A stretch of DNA of 5,569 nucleotides from Paraclostridium ghonii (GCF_023653455.1 NZ_JAKEDR010000197.1:1-5569), one strand, 5' to 3'. Positions 1 to 5,556 are shown, counted from the stretch's first letter. Made by a program: numbers and translations. Notes: a model not told the origin generated them from the sequence alone.

Positions 1-8
1 GTATATAA

Positions 9-26
9 ATATTTAATATTAAATAT
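9..26. repeat. AT-only 18-bp perfect palindrome
   Basis: The sequence ATATTTAATATTAAATAT equals its own reverse complement. It lies in the gene-free left edge of the window. Because it contains only A and T in a very AT-rich region, chance is a realistic explanation and no function is assigned. The rest of bases 1-95 shows no convincing gene or site. Confidence 0.3.
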
Positions 27-177
27 CGAGGCTAATCAATATTAATAGAAAGCTACTCTCACTCCTTATTGTTTTTAAAAATTAATAAAGATAGAAAAAG
101 GTATAATAGAAGGTATAACAAGATACTTATTTATTATAAAATATAAGTGGTAGACTCCAGCAATAGAGATAAAATAA

Positions 178-465
178 AATGATTATATAGAACTATCTAA
201 TGGAAGTTATGAAAAGATAATTGAAGTAGAATATATATGTAGAGAGTACCCAATTAATACATATAACTTGACAGTAGAAGAATATAAATATAAATCAAAT
301 GAAGTTAGTTCAATTACTAAAGTAGAAGGCACGTTGAAGCTTGGAGAAAGAAATAGAACTCCATATGCTCAAAGAATAGCAGGGTATTAGTATAGACTTC
401 CAGATGATGATGGGCATTTAATAGTATCACAGTTCTTAGGTTATAGAACATTATTATCACAGTAA
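178..465 (+). pseudogene. Remnant of polymorphic-toxin DNA/RNA non-specific endonuclease domain
   Basis: Read in the frame of base 181, this stretch gives about 95 residues. They include KVEGTLKLGERNRTPYAQ, an in-frame TAG at 388-390, then YRLPDDDGHLIVSQF and a final TAA at 463-465. The pattern (EGxLxL, RxxYAQ, RLPDDDGGHLIAS) is that of Endonuclea_NS_2-type nuclease domains found at the C-termini of LXG, RHS and other polymorphic toxins. The DGHL histidine is the expected catalytic one. The gene is broken. There is no start codon with a ribosome binding site, the usual GGH is one Gly short, a stop splits the core, and the expected continuation (GSG-x-DNLVPMN) is absent after SQFLG. Further coding-like sequence may extend upstream: KGIIEGITRYLF in the same frame at 97-132, and VVDSSNRDKIK in another frame at 147-179. 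The segment INTYNLTVEEY just before the nuclease motif resembles the end of HINT/pretoxin domains, but this is uncertain. The nuclease assignment is fairly secure; the parent toxin class is inference. Confidence 0.7.
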
Positions 466-617
466 AGGTGAAATATTAAGAGAGTTAGAGTGTAGAGAAA
501 GACAAGTATCAAAAGATATAGAAGATACACAAATACTTATAGAAAACCACAAATGCATTTTCAACAAAAGTAAAAGAAGTAGATGAAACTATTGGACTAG
601 ATATAAGTGAAATTTAA
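440..617 (+). pseudogene. Frameshifted 3' remnant of a charged, probably coiled-coil protein
   Basis: In the frame of base 461 the sequence reads SKGEILRELE, then RERQVSKDIEDTQILIENHK. It then breaks up unless the frame shifts at the A run at 551-553. After the shift it continues as NAFSTKVKEVDETIGLDISEI and stops at TAA 615-617. Removing one A joins the two parts into a single charged, helix-rich sequence of about 55 residues, which suggests the C-terminal end of a real protein inactivated by a one-base insertion. No start codon with a ribosome binding site is visible. It lies directly after the nuclease remnant, so it may have been a partner gene of a toxin locus (small helical chaperone or adaptor), or it may be the result of a deletion. 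I do not recognise the family. Confidence 0.4.
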
Positions 618-632
618 ACATGAAATATATTA

Positions 633-662
633 GTAACTATATGTATAGATTTAAATAGTTAC
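633..662 (+). other. Stem-loop after the degraded region
   Basis: GTAACTAT (633-640) pairs perfectly with ATAGTTAC (655-662) around a 14-base loop. It begins 15 bases after the last remnant stop codon, where a terminator might sit, but no T tract follows (the next bases are AGATATTTAAACC). It is either a relic of a terminator or unrelated to termination. Confidence 0.3.
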
Positions 663-712
663 AGATATTTAAACCACCAGTTTCAAGGAAAGGGATCTAG
701 TATTTGTTTGGT

Positions 713-718
713 TATAAT
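713..718 (+). promoter_or_regulatory. Probable -10 box for the HXXEE gene
   Basis: A perfect TATAAT lies 20 bases before the ATG at 739, which would give a very short leader of about 14 bases. No good TTGACA-like -35 box is found at 16-18 bases upstream (that stretch reads AAAGGGAT), and the TGn extension is not in the exact position. The call rests on the -10 box and its placement alone. Confidence 0.4.
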
Positions 719-726
719 AGAATTTT

Positions 727-734
727 AAGGGGGG
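727..734 (+). promoter_or_regulatory. G-rich ribosome binding site of the HXXEE gene
   Basis: AAGGGGGG ends four bases before the ATG at 739. It is a variant of AAGGAGG in which six consecutive G replace the usual core, an uncommon homopolymer in DNA this AT-rich. It supports the ATG at 739 as the start. Confidence 0.65.
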
Positions 735-738
735 TAAG

Positions 739-1275
739 ATGAATGATATAGATGTAATGGTATGGATGTTTCCTATACTTTTTATTTTTCACGATTTTGA
801 AGAAATAATTTTCATGCAATCATGGATAACTAAGAATAGGGGATATTTATGTGAGAGATTTCCTAAATTATCAAAAAGATTATTACCTCATTTTGATAAT
901 ATTACAACATCATCTTTCGCATTTGGCGTAGCAGAAGAATTTATTTTGATTAGTATAATTACAGTTGTTTCTTATGTAACGAATTGGTATATTTTATGGG
1001 TAGGACTGTTTATTGCATTTACTTTGCATTTAATAATACATTGTTTTCAAGCATTGATAGTAAAAAAATATGTGCCTGCTATTATTACAAGTGTTATTTG
1101 TTTGCCTATATGTATTTATATTATTAAGAATATAGTGAAATTGTTTCAGTTGGATGCTGTTGTCTTGTATTCTATTTTAGCATTTATAATCATGATTGTT
1201 AATTTAGTTATTATTCACAAGGGGATGAATATGTTCAGTAGATGGGTAGCCCAATATGAACAGCAAAGCAAATAA
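739..1275 (+). CDS. HXXEE domain-containing membrane protein
   Basis: A 178-residue, strongly hydrophobic protein with about five predicted membrane helices (roughly residues 7-27, 58-80, 83-106, 112-130 and 140-160). The family signature HxxEE is HDFEE at residues 18-22, at the end of the first helix. Other expected polar positions inside helices are present: AEE at 65-67, and H97, H101 and Q104 followed by YVP at 111-113. The spacing of His and Glu residues within the membrane suggests a metal site, but the biochemical function of HXXEE proteins is not established and none is asserted here. The start at 739 is supported by the ribosome binding site and by the position of HDFEE near the N-terminus, as in the family. 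The gene stands alone: degraded sequence lies upstream and treR converges from the other strand, so it is not part of the trehalose operon. Confidence 0.8.
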   Translation: MNDIDVMVWMFPILFIFHDFEEIIFMQSWITKNRGYLCERFPKLSKRLLPHFDNITTSSFAFGVAEEFILISIITVVSYVTNWYILWVGLFIAFTLHLIIHCFQALIVKKYVPAIITSVICLPICIYIIKNIVKLFQLDAVVLYSILAFIIMIVNLVIIHKGMNMFSRWVAQYEQQSK

Positions 1276-1280
1276 ATATA

Positions 1281-1295
1281 ATCTAAATTTTAGAT
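1281..1295 (+). other. Small hairpin just after the HXXEE stop codon
   Basis: ATCTAA (1281-1286) pairs with TTAGAT (1290-1295) around a three-base loop, five bases after the stop codon. It is weak and purely AT-rich apart from one G-C pair, and no continuous T tract follows. It may help end or protect the transcript, but it is not a standard intrinsic terminator. Confidence 0.2.
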
Positions 1296-1323
1296 AGTAA
1301 GTAATTTTAGTAAAAAGAGAATT

Positions 1324-1399
1324 AATAGTAGTGTATAAAAGTTTTTTACAACAGGCTAGAAAAATACTGAAATGTTCGGAACTTTTATGCACTACTATT
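1324..1399. repeat. 20-bp inverted repeat with 36-base loop (hairpin element)
   Basis: The left arm AATAGTAGTGTATAAAAGTT (1324-1343) and right arm AACTTTTATGCACTACTATT (1380-1399) are complementary at 19 of 20 positions. The exception (T1334 with G1389) is a G-U wobble in the plus-strand RNA, so that RNA can form an unbroken 20-bp stem. The 36-base loop (1344-1379) has a possible inner helix: AACA 1350-1353 with TGTT 1373-1376. The element lies between two convergent genes. Read on the minus strand, the stem is followed by AATTCTCTTTTTA, so it may terminate treR transcripts. On the plus strand only TTT follows. The large loop and long arms are unlike a classic intrinsic terminator. A short palindromic mobile element (MITE-like) is the main alternative; I see no clear target-site duplication beside the arms. 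Confidence 0.75.
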
Positions 1400-1412
1400 T
1401 CACTTAGGTGAT

Positions 1413-1432
1413 AAGCAAATTTAGTGCTTTTT
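1413..1432 (+). terminator. Weak candidate terminator for the HXXEE gene
   Basis: AAGCA (1413-1417) pairs with TGCTT (1425-1429) around a seven-base loop and runs into five T (1428-1432). The stem is only five pairs, so termination would be inefficient. It faces the end of the treR gene in a convergent arrangement, where a terminator is expected. Confidence 0.25.
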
Positions 1433-1437
1433 ATAAC

Positions 1438-1454
1438 AATAGATTTAATCTATT
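1438..1454 (-). other. Small hairpin at the treR stop codon
   Basis: AATAGAT (1438-1444) and ATCTATT (1448-1454) form a seven-pair stem with a three-base loop, touching the treR stop codon at 1454-1456. On the minus strand the following bases are GTTATAAAAA, not a T tract, so it is at best a partial terminator or 3'-end stabiliser. Confidence 0.25.
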
Positions 1455-2173
1455 TATTTATGAAAACGTCGAGCAAAAGTATTAAATTTAAATCTATCAG
1501 GTCTATGTCTAGACTGAGTGTATTCAAATAAGGTTCCATCATCTAAGTATACATAGTTACTAATAACAGCAACTAAGTCAGAGTCATTTAAATCAAGATA
1601 TTTTTTATCTATATCACAAGCAGGTTCAACAGAAATAACTTTCTGAGCACCACTTATCTTTAAATTAAGTTCATTTTCAATAAAATCATAAATAGATCCA
1701 TAAGCTATATCTTTGGTAATTCCCTTTACAATATTTGAATTAAAATAGTTAATATCTAATATAACATTTTCATTATCTATATTTCTAACCCTAAATATTT
1801 TTATTGCATTTGAATTAACCAAAAAATTACTTTTCTTAGATAAATCCTCATCAATTAAAATATTATCAAATAGCGGGATAGATGTGTGATAACTTAAATT
1901 ATTACACTCTGAGACTTCCTTAAAACTTTGTAGGCCTCCTACTAAAAAGTTAAGAGGTTGTTTTTCTAAAACAAACACCCCTTTACCGTGTACGCTTGTA
2001 ACTAACCCATCTGAAGCTAACATATCTAAAGATCTTCTAACGGTATTTCTGCTTACATTAAATAAAGAAGATAATTCATTTTCAGAAGGAAGTTTTTTCC
2101 CATCTTCAAACTCATTAGATTCTATTTTATCCTTTAAGTAATTATATATATTTAAATATTTATTTACAACCAT
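1454..2173 (-). CDS. treR: Trehalose operon repressor TreR (GntR family, UTRA domain)
   Basis: A 239-residue regulator, close to the usual 235-245 of TreR. Residues 1-69 form a GntR-type winged helix: KLPSENELSSLFNVSRNTVRR (27-47) spans the helix-turn-helix, and SVHGKGVFV (60-68) is the wing. Residues from about 90 onward match a UTRA ligand-binding domain. The C-terminal YTQSRHRPDRFKF (218-230) and FARR (233-236) are characteristic of TreR rather than of other GntR/UTRA regulators. Known TreR proteins repress the tre operon and are released by trehalose-6-phosphate; this is transferred by homology. The ATG at 2171-2173 is chosen because an AGAAAGGG site precedes it (2185-2192) and the conserved domain starts immediately. 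The frame is open farther upstream, but that would run through the promoters and into treP. The gene is divergent from treP and has its own promoter beside the operators, so autoregulation is likely. Confidence 0.92.
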   Translation of the reverse strand: MVVNKYLNIYNYLKDKIESNEFEDGKKLPSENELSSLFNVSRNTVRRSLDMLASDGLVTSVHGKGVFVLEKQPLNFLVGGLQSFKEVSECNNLSYHTSIPLFDNILIDEDLSKKSNFLVNSNAIKIFRVRNIDNENVILDINYFNSNIVKGITKDIAYGSIYDFIENELNLKISGAQKVISVEPACDIDKKYLDLNDSDLVAVISNYVYLDDGTLFEYTQSRHRPDRFKFNTFARRFHK

Positions 2174-2184
2174 GAATATAAACA

Positions 2185-2192
2185 CCCTTTCT
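2185..2192 (-). promoter_or_regulatory. Ribosome binding site deciding the treR start
   Basis: On the minus strand AGAAAGGG (possibly extended by TG) precedes the ATG at 2171-2173 by 11 bases, or 9 if the following TG is counted. The gap is slightly long, but no better start and site pair exists near the beginning of the helix-turn-helix domain. Confidence 0.6.
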
Positions 2193-2216
2193 ATAAAAAA
2201 ATAAAACATTACCTTT

Positions 2217-2245
2217 ATTATATCAATTAAAATAAGTGTAGTCAG
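2217..2245 (-). promoter_or_regulatory. treR promoter (extended -10)
   Basis: On the minus strand TATAAT (2217-2222) is preceded directly by TGA, giving an extended -10 box. At 17 bases' spacing lies CTGACT (2240-2245), a 4/6 match to TTGACA. Upstream is a run of ten T on this strand (ten A at 2247-2256 on plus), in the place of an UP-type element. The transcript would start near 2210, leaving a leader of about 37 bases. Operator O1 begins 13 bases beyond the -35 box, so bound TreR could affect this promoter too. Confidence 0.65.
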
Positions 2246-2257
2246 CAAAAAAAAAAT

Positions 2258-2275
2258 AACTTGTTTAAACAAGTT
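2258..2275. promoter_or_regulatory. TreR operator O1 (perfect 18-bp palindrome)
   Basis: AACTTGTTTAAACAAGTT is a perfect palindrome. Its 14-bp core CTTGTTTAAACAAG recurs at 2285-2298. It ends one base before the treP -35 box. The core resembles the TTG-6-CAA shape of known TreR sites in Bacillus. TreR is the only regulator gene in the window, and the site lies between it and its target operon, so assignment to TreR is a strong inference. Confidence 0.8.
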
Positions 2276-2276
2276 G

Positions 2277-2305
2277 TTGACAAGCTTGTTTAAACAAGTT
2301 AAAAT
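2277..2305 (+). promoter_or_regulatory. treP promoter (TTGACA-17-TAAAAT)
   Basis: A perfect -35 box TTGACA (2277-2282), a 17-base spacer and TAAAAT (2300-2305, 5/6) form a near-consensus vegetative promoter. Transcription would start near 2312, about 40 bases before the treP ATG. Operator O2 fills the whole spacer and O1 abuts the -35 box, so repressor binding would block RNA polymerase. Confidence 0.85.
2283..2300. promoter_or_regulatory. TreR operator O2 inside the treP promoter
   Basis: AGCTTGTTTAAACAAGTT matches O1 except at its first positions. Its inner 14 bp (2285-2298) are a perfect palindrome identical to the O1 core. It lies between the -35 and -10 boxes, with its centre 25 bp from that of O1. 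Two nearby identical sites suggest cooperative binding by two TreR dimers. Confidence 0.8.
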
Positions 2306-2313
2306 GAATCTAA

Positions 2314-2327
2314 AGAAAACGTTTCTA
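2314..2327 (+). promoter_or_regulatory. cre-like site for CcpA
   Basis: AGAAAACGTTTCTA matches the cre consensus TGNAANCGNTNNCA at seven of nine fixed positions. AGAAA and TTTCT form an inverted repeat around the central ACG. It begins at about +3 relative to the predicted treP start, a position where CcpA would block initiation or early elongation. Carbon catabolite repression of trehalose genes is common in Firmicutes. Binding here is inferred from sequence only. Confidence 0.55.
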
Positions 2328-2339
2328 ATATGCTGATAT

Positions 2340-2345
2340 GGAGGT
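2340..2345 (+). promoter_or_regulatory. Ribosome binding site of treP
   Basis: GGAGGT is followed by six bases (AAAGAC) before the ATG at 2352. It is a strong consensus site at ideal spacing and fixes the treP start. Confidence 0.85.
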
Positions 2346-2351
2346 AAAGAC

Positions 2352-3764
2352 ATGGGTAAATATGAAAAAGAAGCTTTAGACATTATAAAATTAGTTGGAT
2401 GTGAAGAAAATATTGCAAGTTTATCTCATTGTGTAACTAGGCTAAGGTTTGTTTTAAAAGATGAATCTAAGGCTGACAAGAAAAGTCTTGAAAAGTTATC
2501 AATAGTTAAAGGAGTATTTACAAATGCTGGCCAATTTCAGGTTGTAATTGGTTCAGGAGTAAAAGATGTATACGAGGAAATAATTCAAGCGAGTAATATA
2601 AAGGCTGCCACTAAAGAAGAAGTTAAAAGTGCAGCAAAACAAAATATGAGTTTTATGGAAAGAGTTATATCTGGATTTGCAGAAATATTTGTACCTATAC
2701 TACCTGCTATAATAACAGGTGGATTAATGCTAGGATTTAGGAATATAATAGGTGATTTAGCTATATTTGGGAATGGTAAAGAAACATTAACCCAATTGTA
2801 TCCTGTATTAAATGAAGTAAACAGTTTTTTATGGGTAATATGTGAAGCTATATTCCACTTCCTTCCTGTTGCTATTACCTGGTCAACAGTTAAAAAGTTT
2901 GGGGGATCTGAAGTTTTAGGAATTATATTAGGTATAACATTAGTATCACCTCAGCTATTAAATGCGTATGGATACGCAGAAGCGGCAGCTAATGGAACTG
3001 TTCCATTTTGGGATTTTGGAATATTTACAATACAAAAAGTAGGATATCAAGCACAAGTAATACCAGCTATGTTATCAGGTATATTTTTAGCTAAGTTAGA
3101 AACGAACCTTCGTAAGTACATACCTGACACTTTAAAAATGATAATAATTCCTTTTGTAGTATTAACAGTAACTGTATTGCTTTCTTATACAATAATAGGA
3201 CCAATATCTCGTACATTAGGCGATGGGATAGCGATGTTTTTCAATCAATTATTAACAGGACCATTTAAACTAATAGGAGCTATAATATTTGGAGTGTTAT
3301 ATGCACCACTAGTTGTAACGGGATTACATCATACTTTCTTAGCTGTAGACTTACAGTTAATTTCAACTGGAGGAACTATGATATGGCCTTTAATTGCACT
3401 AAGCAATATAGCTCAAGGATCAGCTGCAATGGCAATGTTTATACTTTATAAACATGATGCAAAAATGAAATCTATGTCATTATCAGCAGGAATATCTGCA
3501 TATCTAGGAGTAACAGAGCCTGCAATGTTTGGTGTAAATTTAAAGTATAAGTATGCTTTTTATGCAGCATTAATAGGTTCAGCAACAGCAGCAACTGTAT
3601 CTATATCTACAGGAGTTTTAGCCAATTCAATAGGAATAGGAGGACTTCCAGCGTTTTTAGCAATACAACCACAGTATTGGGTTAACTATATATTAGCAAT
3701 GATAGTTGCTATAATAGTACCATTCGTTTTAACTATGGTTTTCCATAAATATAGAAAGCAATAA
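2352..3764 (+). CDS. treP: PTS system trehalose-specific EIIBC component
   Basis: A 470-residue membrane permease that takes up trehalose and phosphorylates it to trehalose-6-phosphate using phosphate from PEP. Residues 1 to about 85 are an EIIB domain of the glucose superfamily, with the phosphorylated cysteine C27 in SLSHCVTRLRFVLKD. A short linker leads to the EIIC domain (about 104-470), which has around ten hydrophobic segments beginning SGFAEIFVPILPAIITGG. EIIC hallmarks present are GLHHT (324-328) and the VTEPAMFGVNLKY block with E389. The length agrees with TreP/TreB proteins (about 470), and the protein ends at the EIIC without a fused EIIA. No EIIA gene lies in the window, so phosphate transfer must come from a separate glucose-family EIIA. 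Trehalose specificity is inferred from the flanking treR and treA; the fold alone would also fit a sucrose or beta-glucoside permease. It is the first gene of the operon, behind the two operators. Confidence 0.92.
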   Translation: MGKYEKEALDIIKLVGCEENIASLSHCVTRLRFVLKDESKADKKSLEKLSIVKGVFTNAGQFQVVIGSGVKDVYEEIIQASNIKAATKEEVKSAAKQNMSFMERVISGFAEIFVPILPAIITGGLMLGFRNIIGDLAIFGNGKETLTQLYPVLNEVNSFLWVICEAIFHFLPVAITWSTVKKFGGSEVLGIILGITLVSPQLLNAYGYAEAAANGTVPFWDFGIFTIQKVGYQAQVIPAMLSGIFLAKLETNLRKYIPDTLKMIIIPFVVLTVTVLLSYTIIGPISRTLGDGIAMFFNQLLTGPFKLIGAIIFGVLYAPLVVTGLHHTFLAVDLQLISTGGTMIWPLIALSNIAQGSAAMAMFILYKHDAKMKSMSLSAGISAYLGVTEPAMFGVNLKYKYAFYAALIGSATAATVSISTGVLANSIGIGGLPAFLAIQPQYWVNYILAMIVAIIVPFVLTMVFHKYRKQ

Positions 3765-3885
3765 ATATAAAAAAGATATTAATAAAAATTTACATTAATA
3801 ATTTACTAAAAATAATATAGAAAATAAATTTAAGACATTGTAAAGTGAGAGTTTACAGTTAAAGTTACAAAGAGGTGAAAGTTTT
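3765..3885 (+). other. treP-treA intergenic leader with small stem-loop
   Basis: This 121-base, very AT-rich gap separates two genes that should be co-transcribed. TGTAAA (3839-3844) and TTTACA (3852-3857) form a stem around the seven-base loop GTGAGAG, with two further possible pairs outside it, about 14 bases before the treA ribosome binding site. No T tract follows, so it is not a terminator. It could be an mRNA processing or stability element. A poor promoter-like pair (TTTACA 3789-3794, 18 bases, TAATAT 3813-3818) is also present but is near chance level here. Confidence 0.35.
3871..3878 (+). promoter_or_regulatory. Ribosome binding site of treA
   Basis: AGAGGTGA precedes the ATG at 3886 by seven bases. 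It is a good match to the anti-Shine-Dalgarno sequence and supports this start, after which the GH13 N-terminus (WFKKSSVYQIYPKSF) follows at once. Confidence 0.75.
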
Positions 3886-5556
3886 ATGAAAAATAAAGAT
3901 TGGTTTAAAAAATCTAGTGTATATCAGATATATCCTAAAAGTTTTAAAGATAGCAACAATGATGGAATAGGTGATATAAAAGGAATAATAGAAAAGTTAG
4001 ACTATATTAAAAATCTAGGAATAGATGTTATTTGGTTAACTCCAATATATGTATCTCCTCAAAAAGATAATGGATACGATATATCTGATTATTACAATAT
4101 AGATCCTATATTTGGAAGTATGGATGACTTTGAGGAATTGTTAAGTCAAGTTCACAATAGAGATATGAAGCTTATAATGGATATGGTTATAAATCATACA
4201 TCTACAGAACATATGTGGTTTAAAGAAGCACAAAAGGGAGAAGATAATCCTTATCATGATTTTTATATATGGAAGAAAACTGAAGATGGTAAACTACCAA
4301 ATAATTGGAAATCTAAATTTGGTGGAAGTGCATGGCAATATGTAAAAAATTTAGATAAGTACTATCTACACTTATTTGATGTAAGTCAAGCTGATTTAAA
4401 CTGGGAAAATCCAAAGTTAAGAGAAGAAATATATAAAATGATGAATTACTGGATGAATAAAGGTGTAGATGGATTTAGACTAGATGTTATAAATTTATTA
4501 TCTAAGAATCAAGATTTCCCAAATGATACTTTAGAAAGTCCAAATCATGATGGTCGTAGATTTTATACAGATGGGCCAAGAATACATGAGTATTTAAAAA
4601 ATATAAATAAAAATGTATTTTCACTTTATGAAAATTCTATGACAGTTGGGGAAATGTCATCAACTACTATAAATCATTGTATAAATTATACTAAACCTGA
4701 AAATATGGAACTAGATATGACATTTAACTTTCACCATTTAAAAGTAGACTATCCAAATGGGGAAAAATGGGCATTAGGTGAATTTGATTTTGAGAAATTA
4801 AAAGATATATTATTTGATTGGCAAGTTAAAATGCAAGATGGAAATGGATGGAATGCTACATTTTGGTGCAACCATGACCAACCACGTGTATTATCTAGAT
4901 TTGGAGATGATAAAAACTATCCAATAGAATCTGCGAAGATGTTAGGGACTGCTATACATTTGATGAGAGGGACACCTTATGTATATCAAGGCGAAGAAAT
5001 AGGTATGACAAATCCTAAATTTGATAATATAAGTGGATATAAAGATGTTGAAAGTATCAACGCATATAATAATTTAATAAAAAAAGGATATAGAGAAGAT
5101 GAAGTCTTAGATATATTAAAATCTAAGTCAAGAGATAACTCTAGAACGCCTATTCAGTGGAATGAAAATGGTGGATTTACAAAAGGAACTTCATGGATAA
5201 ATATGGCTAGTAACTATAAAACTATAAATGCTAAAGATGCTGTTGAAAATGAAGAATCTATTTATAATTACTATAAAAAGTTAATAAACTTAAGAAAAGA
5301 ATACGATATAATATCTCATGGAACAATAAAACCTATATTAAAAGAACATAAAAATGTATTAGGTTATATTAGAGAGTATGAAGGACAAAAACTATTAGTT
5401 TTATGTAACTTTTTTGGAGAAAAAACCGAAGTTGATATAAGTGAATATATTAAATCATTTGAAGGGAAAATATTAATTACAAATTACTCCAAACAAAAAC
5501 TAGACAAATCTATGATTTTAAAACCATATGAGTGTTTTGCTGTATTATTTGAGTAA
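3886..5556 (+). CDS. treA: Alpha,alpha-phosphotrehalase (trehalose-6-phosphate hydrolase, GH13)
   Basis: A 556-residue cytoplasmic enzyme that hydrolyses trehalose-6-phosphate to glucose and glucose-6-phosphate (treA in Bacillus, treC in Escherichia coli). The length matches the family (about 550-560). The barrel opens with VYQIYPKSFKDSNNDGIGD (12-30), which holds the Ca-binding-like loop. GH13 conserved regions follow: DMVINH (99-104), GFRLDVIN with nucleophile D200, VGEMSS with acid/base E256, and CNHDQPR with D331. The EMSSTT context after the catalytic Glu is typical of phosphotrehalases and distinguishes it from the related oligo-1,6-glucosidases. All catalytic residues are present. From about 470 a small C-terminal beta domain follows, ending at TAA 5554-5556. 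There is no signal peptide, consistent with a PTS-delivered phosphorylated substrate. It is the second gene of the operon; the 13 bases after it are too few to show a terminator. Confidence 0.94.
   Translation: MKNKDWFKKSSVYQIYPKSFKDSNNDGIGDIKGIIEKLDYIKNLGIDVIWLTPIYVSPQKDNGYDISDYYNIDPIFGSMDDFEELLSQVHNRDMKLIMDMVINHTSTEHMWFKEAQKGEDNPYHDFYIWKKTEDGKLPNNWKSKFGGSAWQYVKNLDKYYLHLFDVSQADLNWENPKLREEIYKMMNYWMNKGVDGFRLDVINLLSKNQDFPNDTLESPNHDGRRFYTDGPRIHEYLKNINKNVFSLYENSMTVGEMSSTTINHCINYTKPENMELDMTFNFHHLKVDYPNGEKWALGEFDFEKLKDILFDWQVKMQDGNGWNATFWCNHDQPRVLSRFGDDKNYPIESAKMLGTAIHLMRGTPYVYQGEEIGMTNPKFDNISGYKDVESINAYNNLIKKGYREDEVLDILKSKSRDNSRTPIQWNENGGFTKGTSWINMASNYKTINAKDAVENEESIYNYYKKLINLRKEYDIISHGTIKPILKEHKNVLGYIREYEGQKLLVLCNFFGEKTEVDISEYIKSFEGKILITNYSKQKLDKSMILKPYECFAVLFE

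Noticed and set aside
99..122. Near-repeat AGGTATAATAGA / AGGTATAACAAG containing a TATAAT, first read as a promoter or tandem repeat
   Set aside because: There is no -35 box and no intact gene downstream. The stretch reads as coding-like sequence (KGIIEGIT) in the frame of the nuclease remnant, so the similarity is probably from codon composition.
1204..1392. A 62-codon minus-strand open frame
   Set aside because: It overlaps the 3' end of the HXXEE gene and one arm of the inverted repeat, shows no recognisable motif and has no convincing ribosome binding site. It is most likely chance.
2258..2300. The two palindromes as a CRISPR fragment or recombinase attachment site
   Set aside because: There are only two copies, both self-palindromic and precisely positioned on a promoter beside a matching repressor gene. 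Operators explain them fully.
2174..2383. A 70-codon upstream extension of the treR reading frame starting with ATG at 2383
   Set aside because: It would run through both promoters and operators and overlap the start of treP on the other strand. The GntR domain begins at the ATG at 2173, which has its own ribosome binding site.
3789..3818. TTTACA-18-TAATAT as an internal treA promoter
   Set aside because: The -10 box matches at only four of six positions and such pairs arise by chance in this AT-rich gap. It is not annotated as a promoter.
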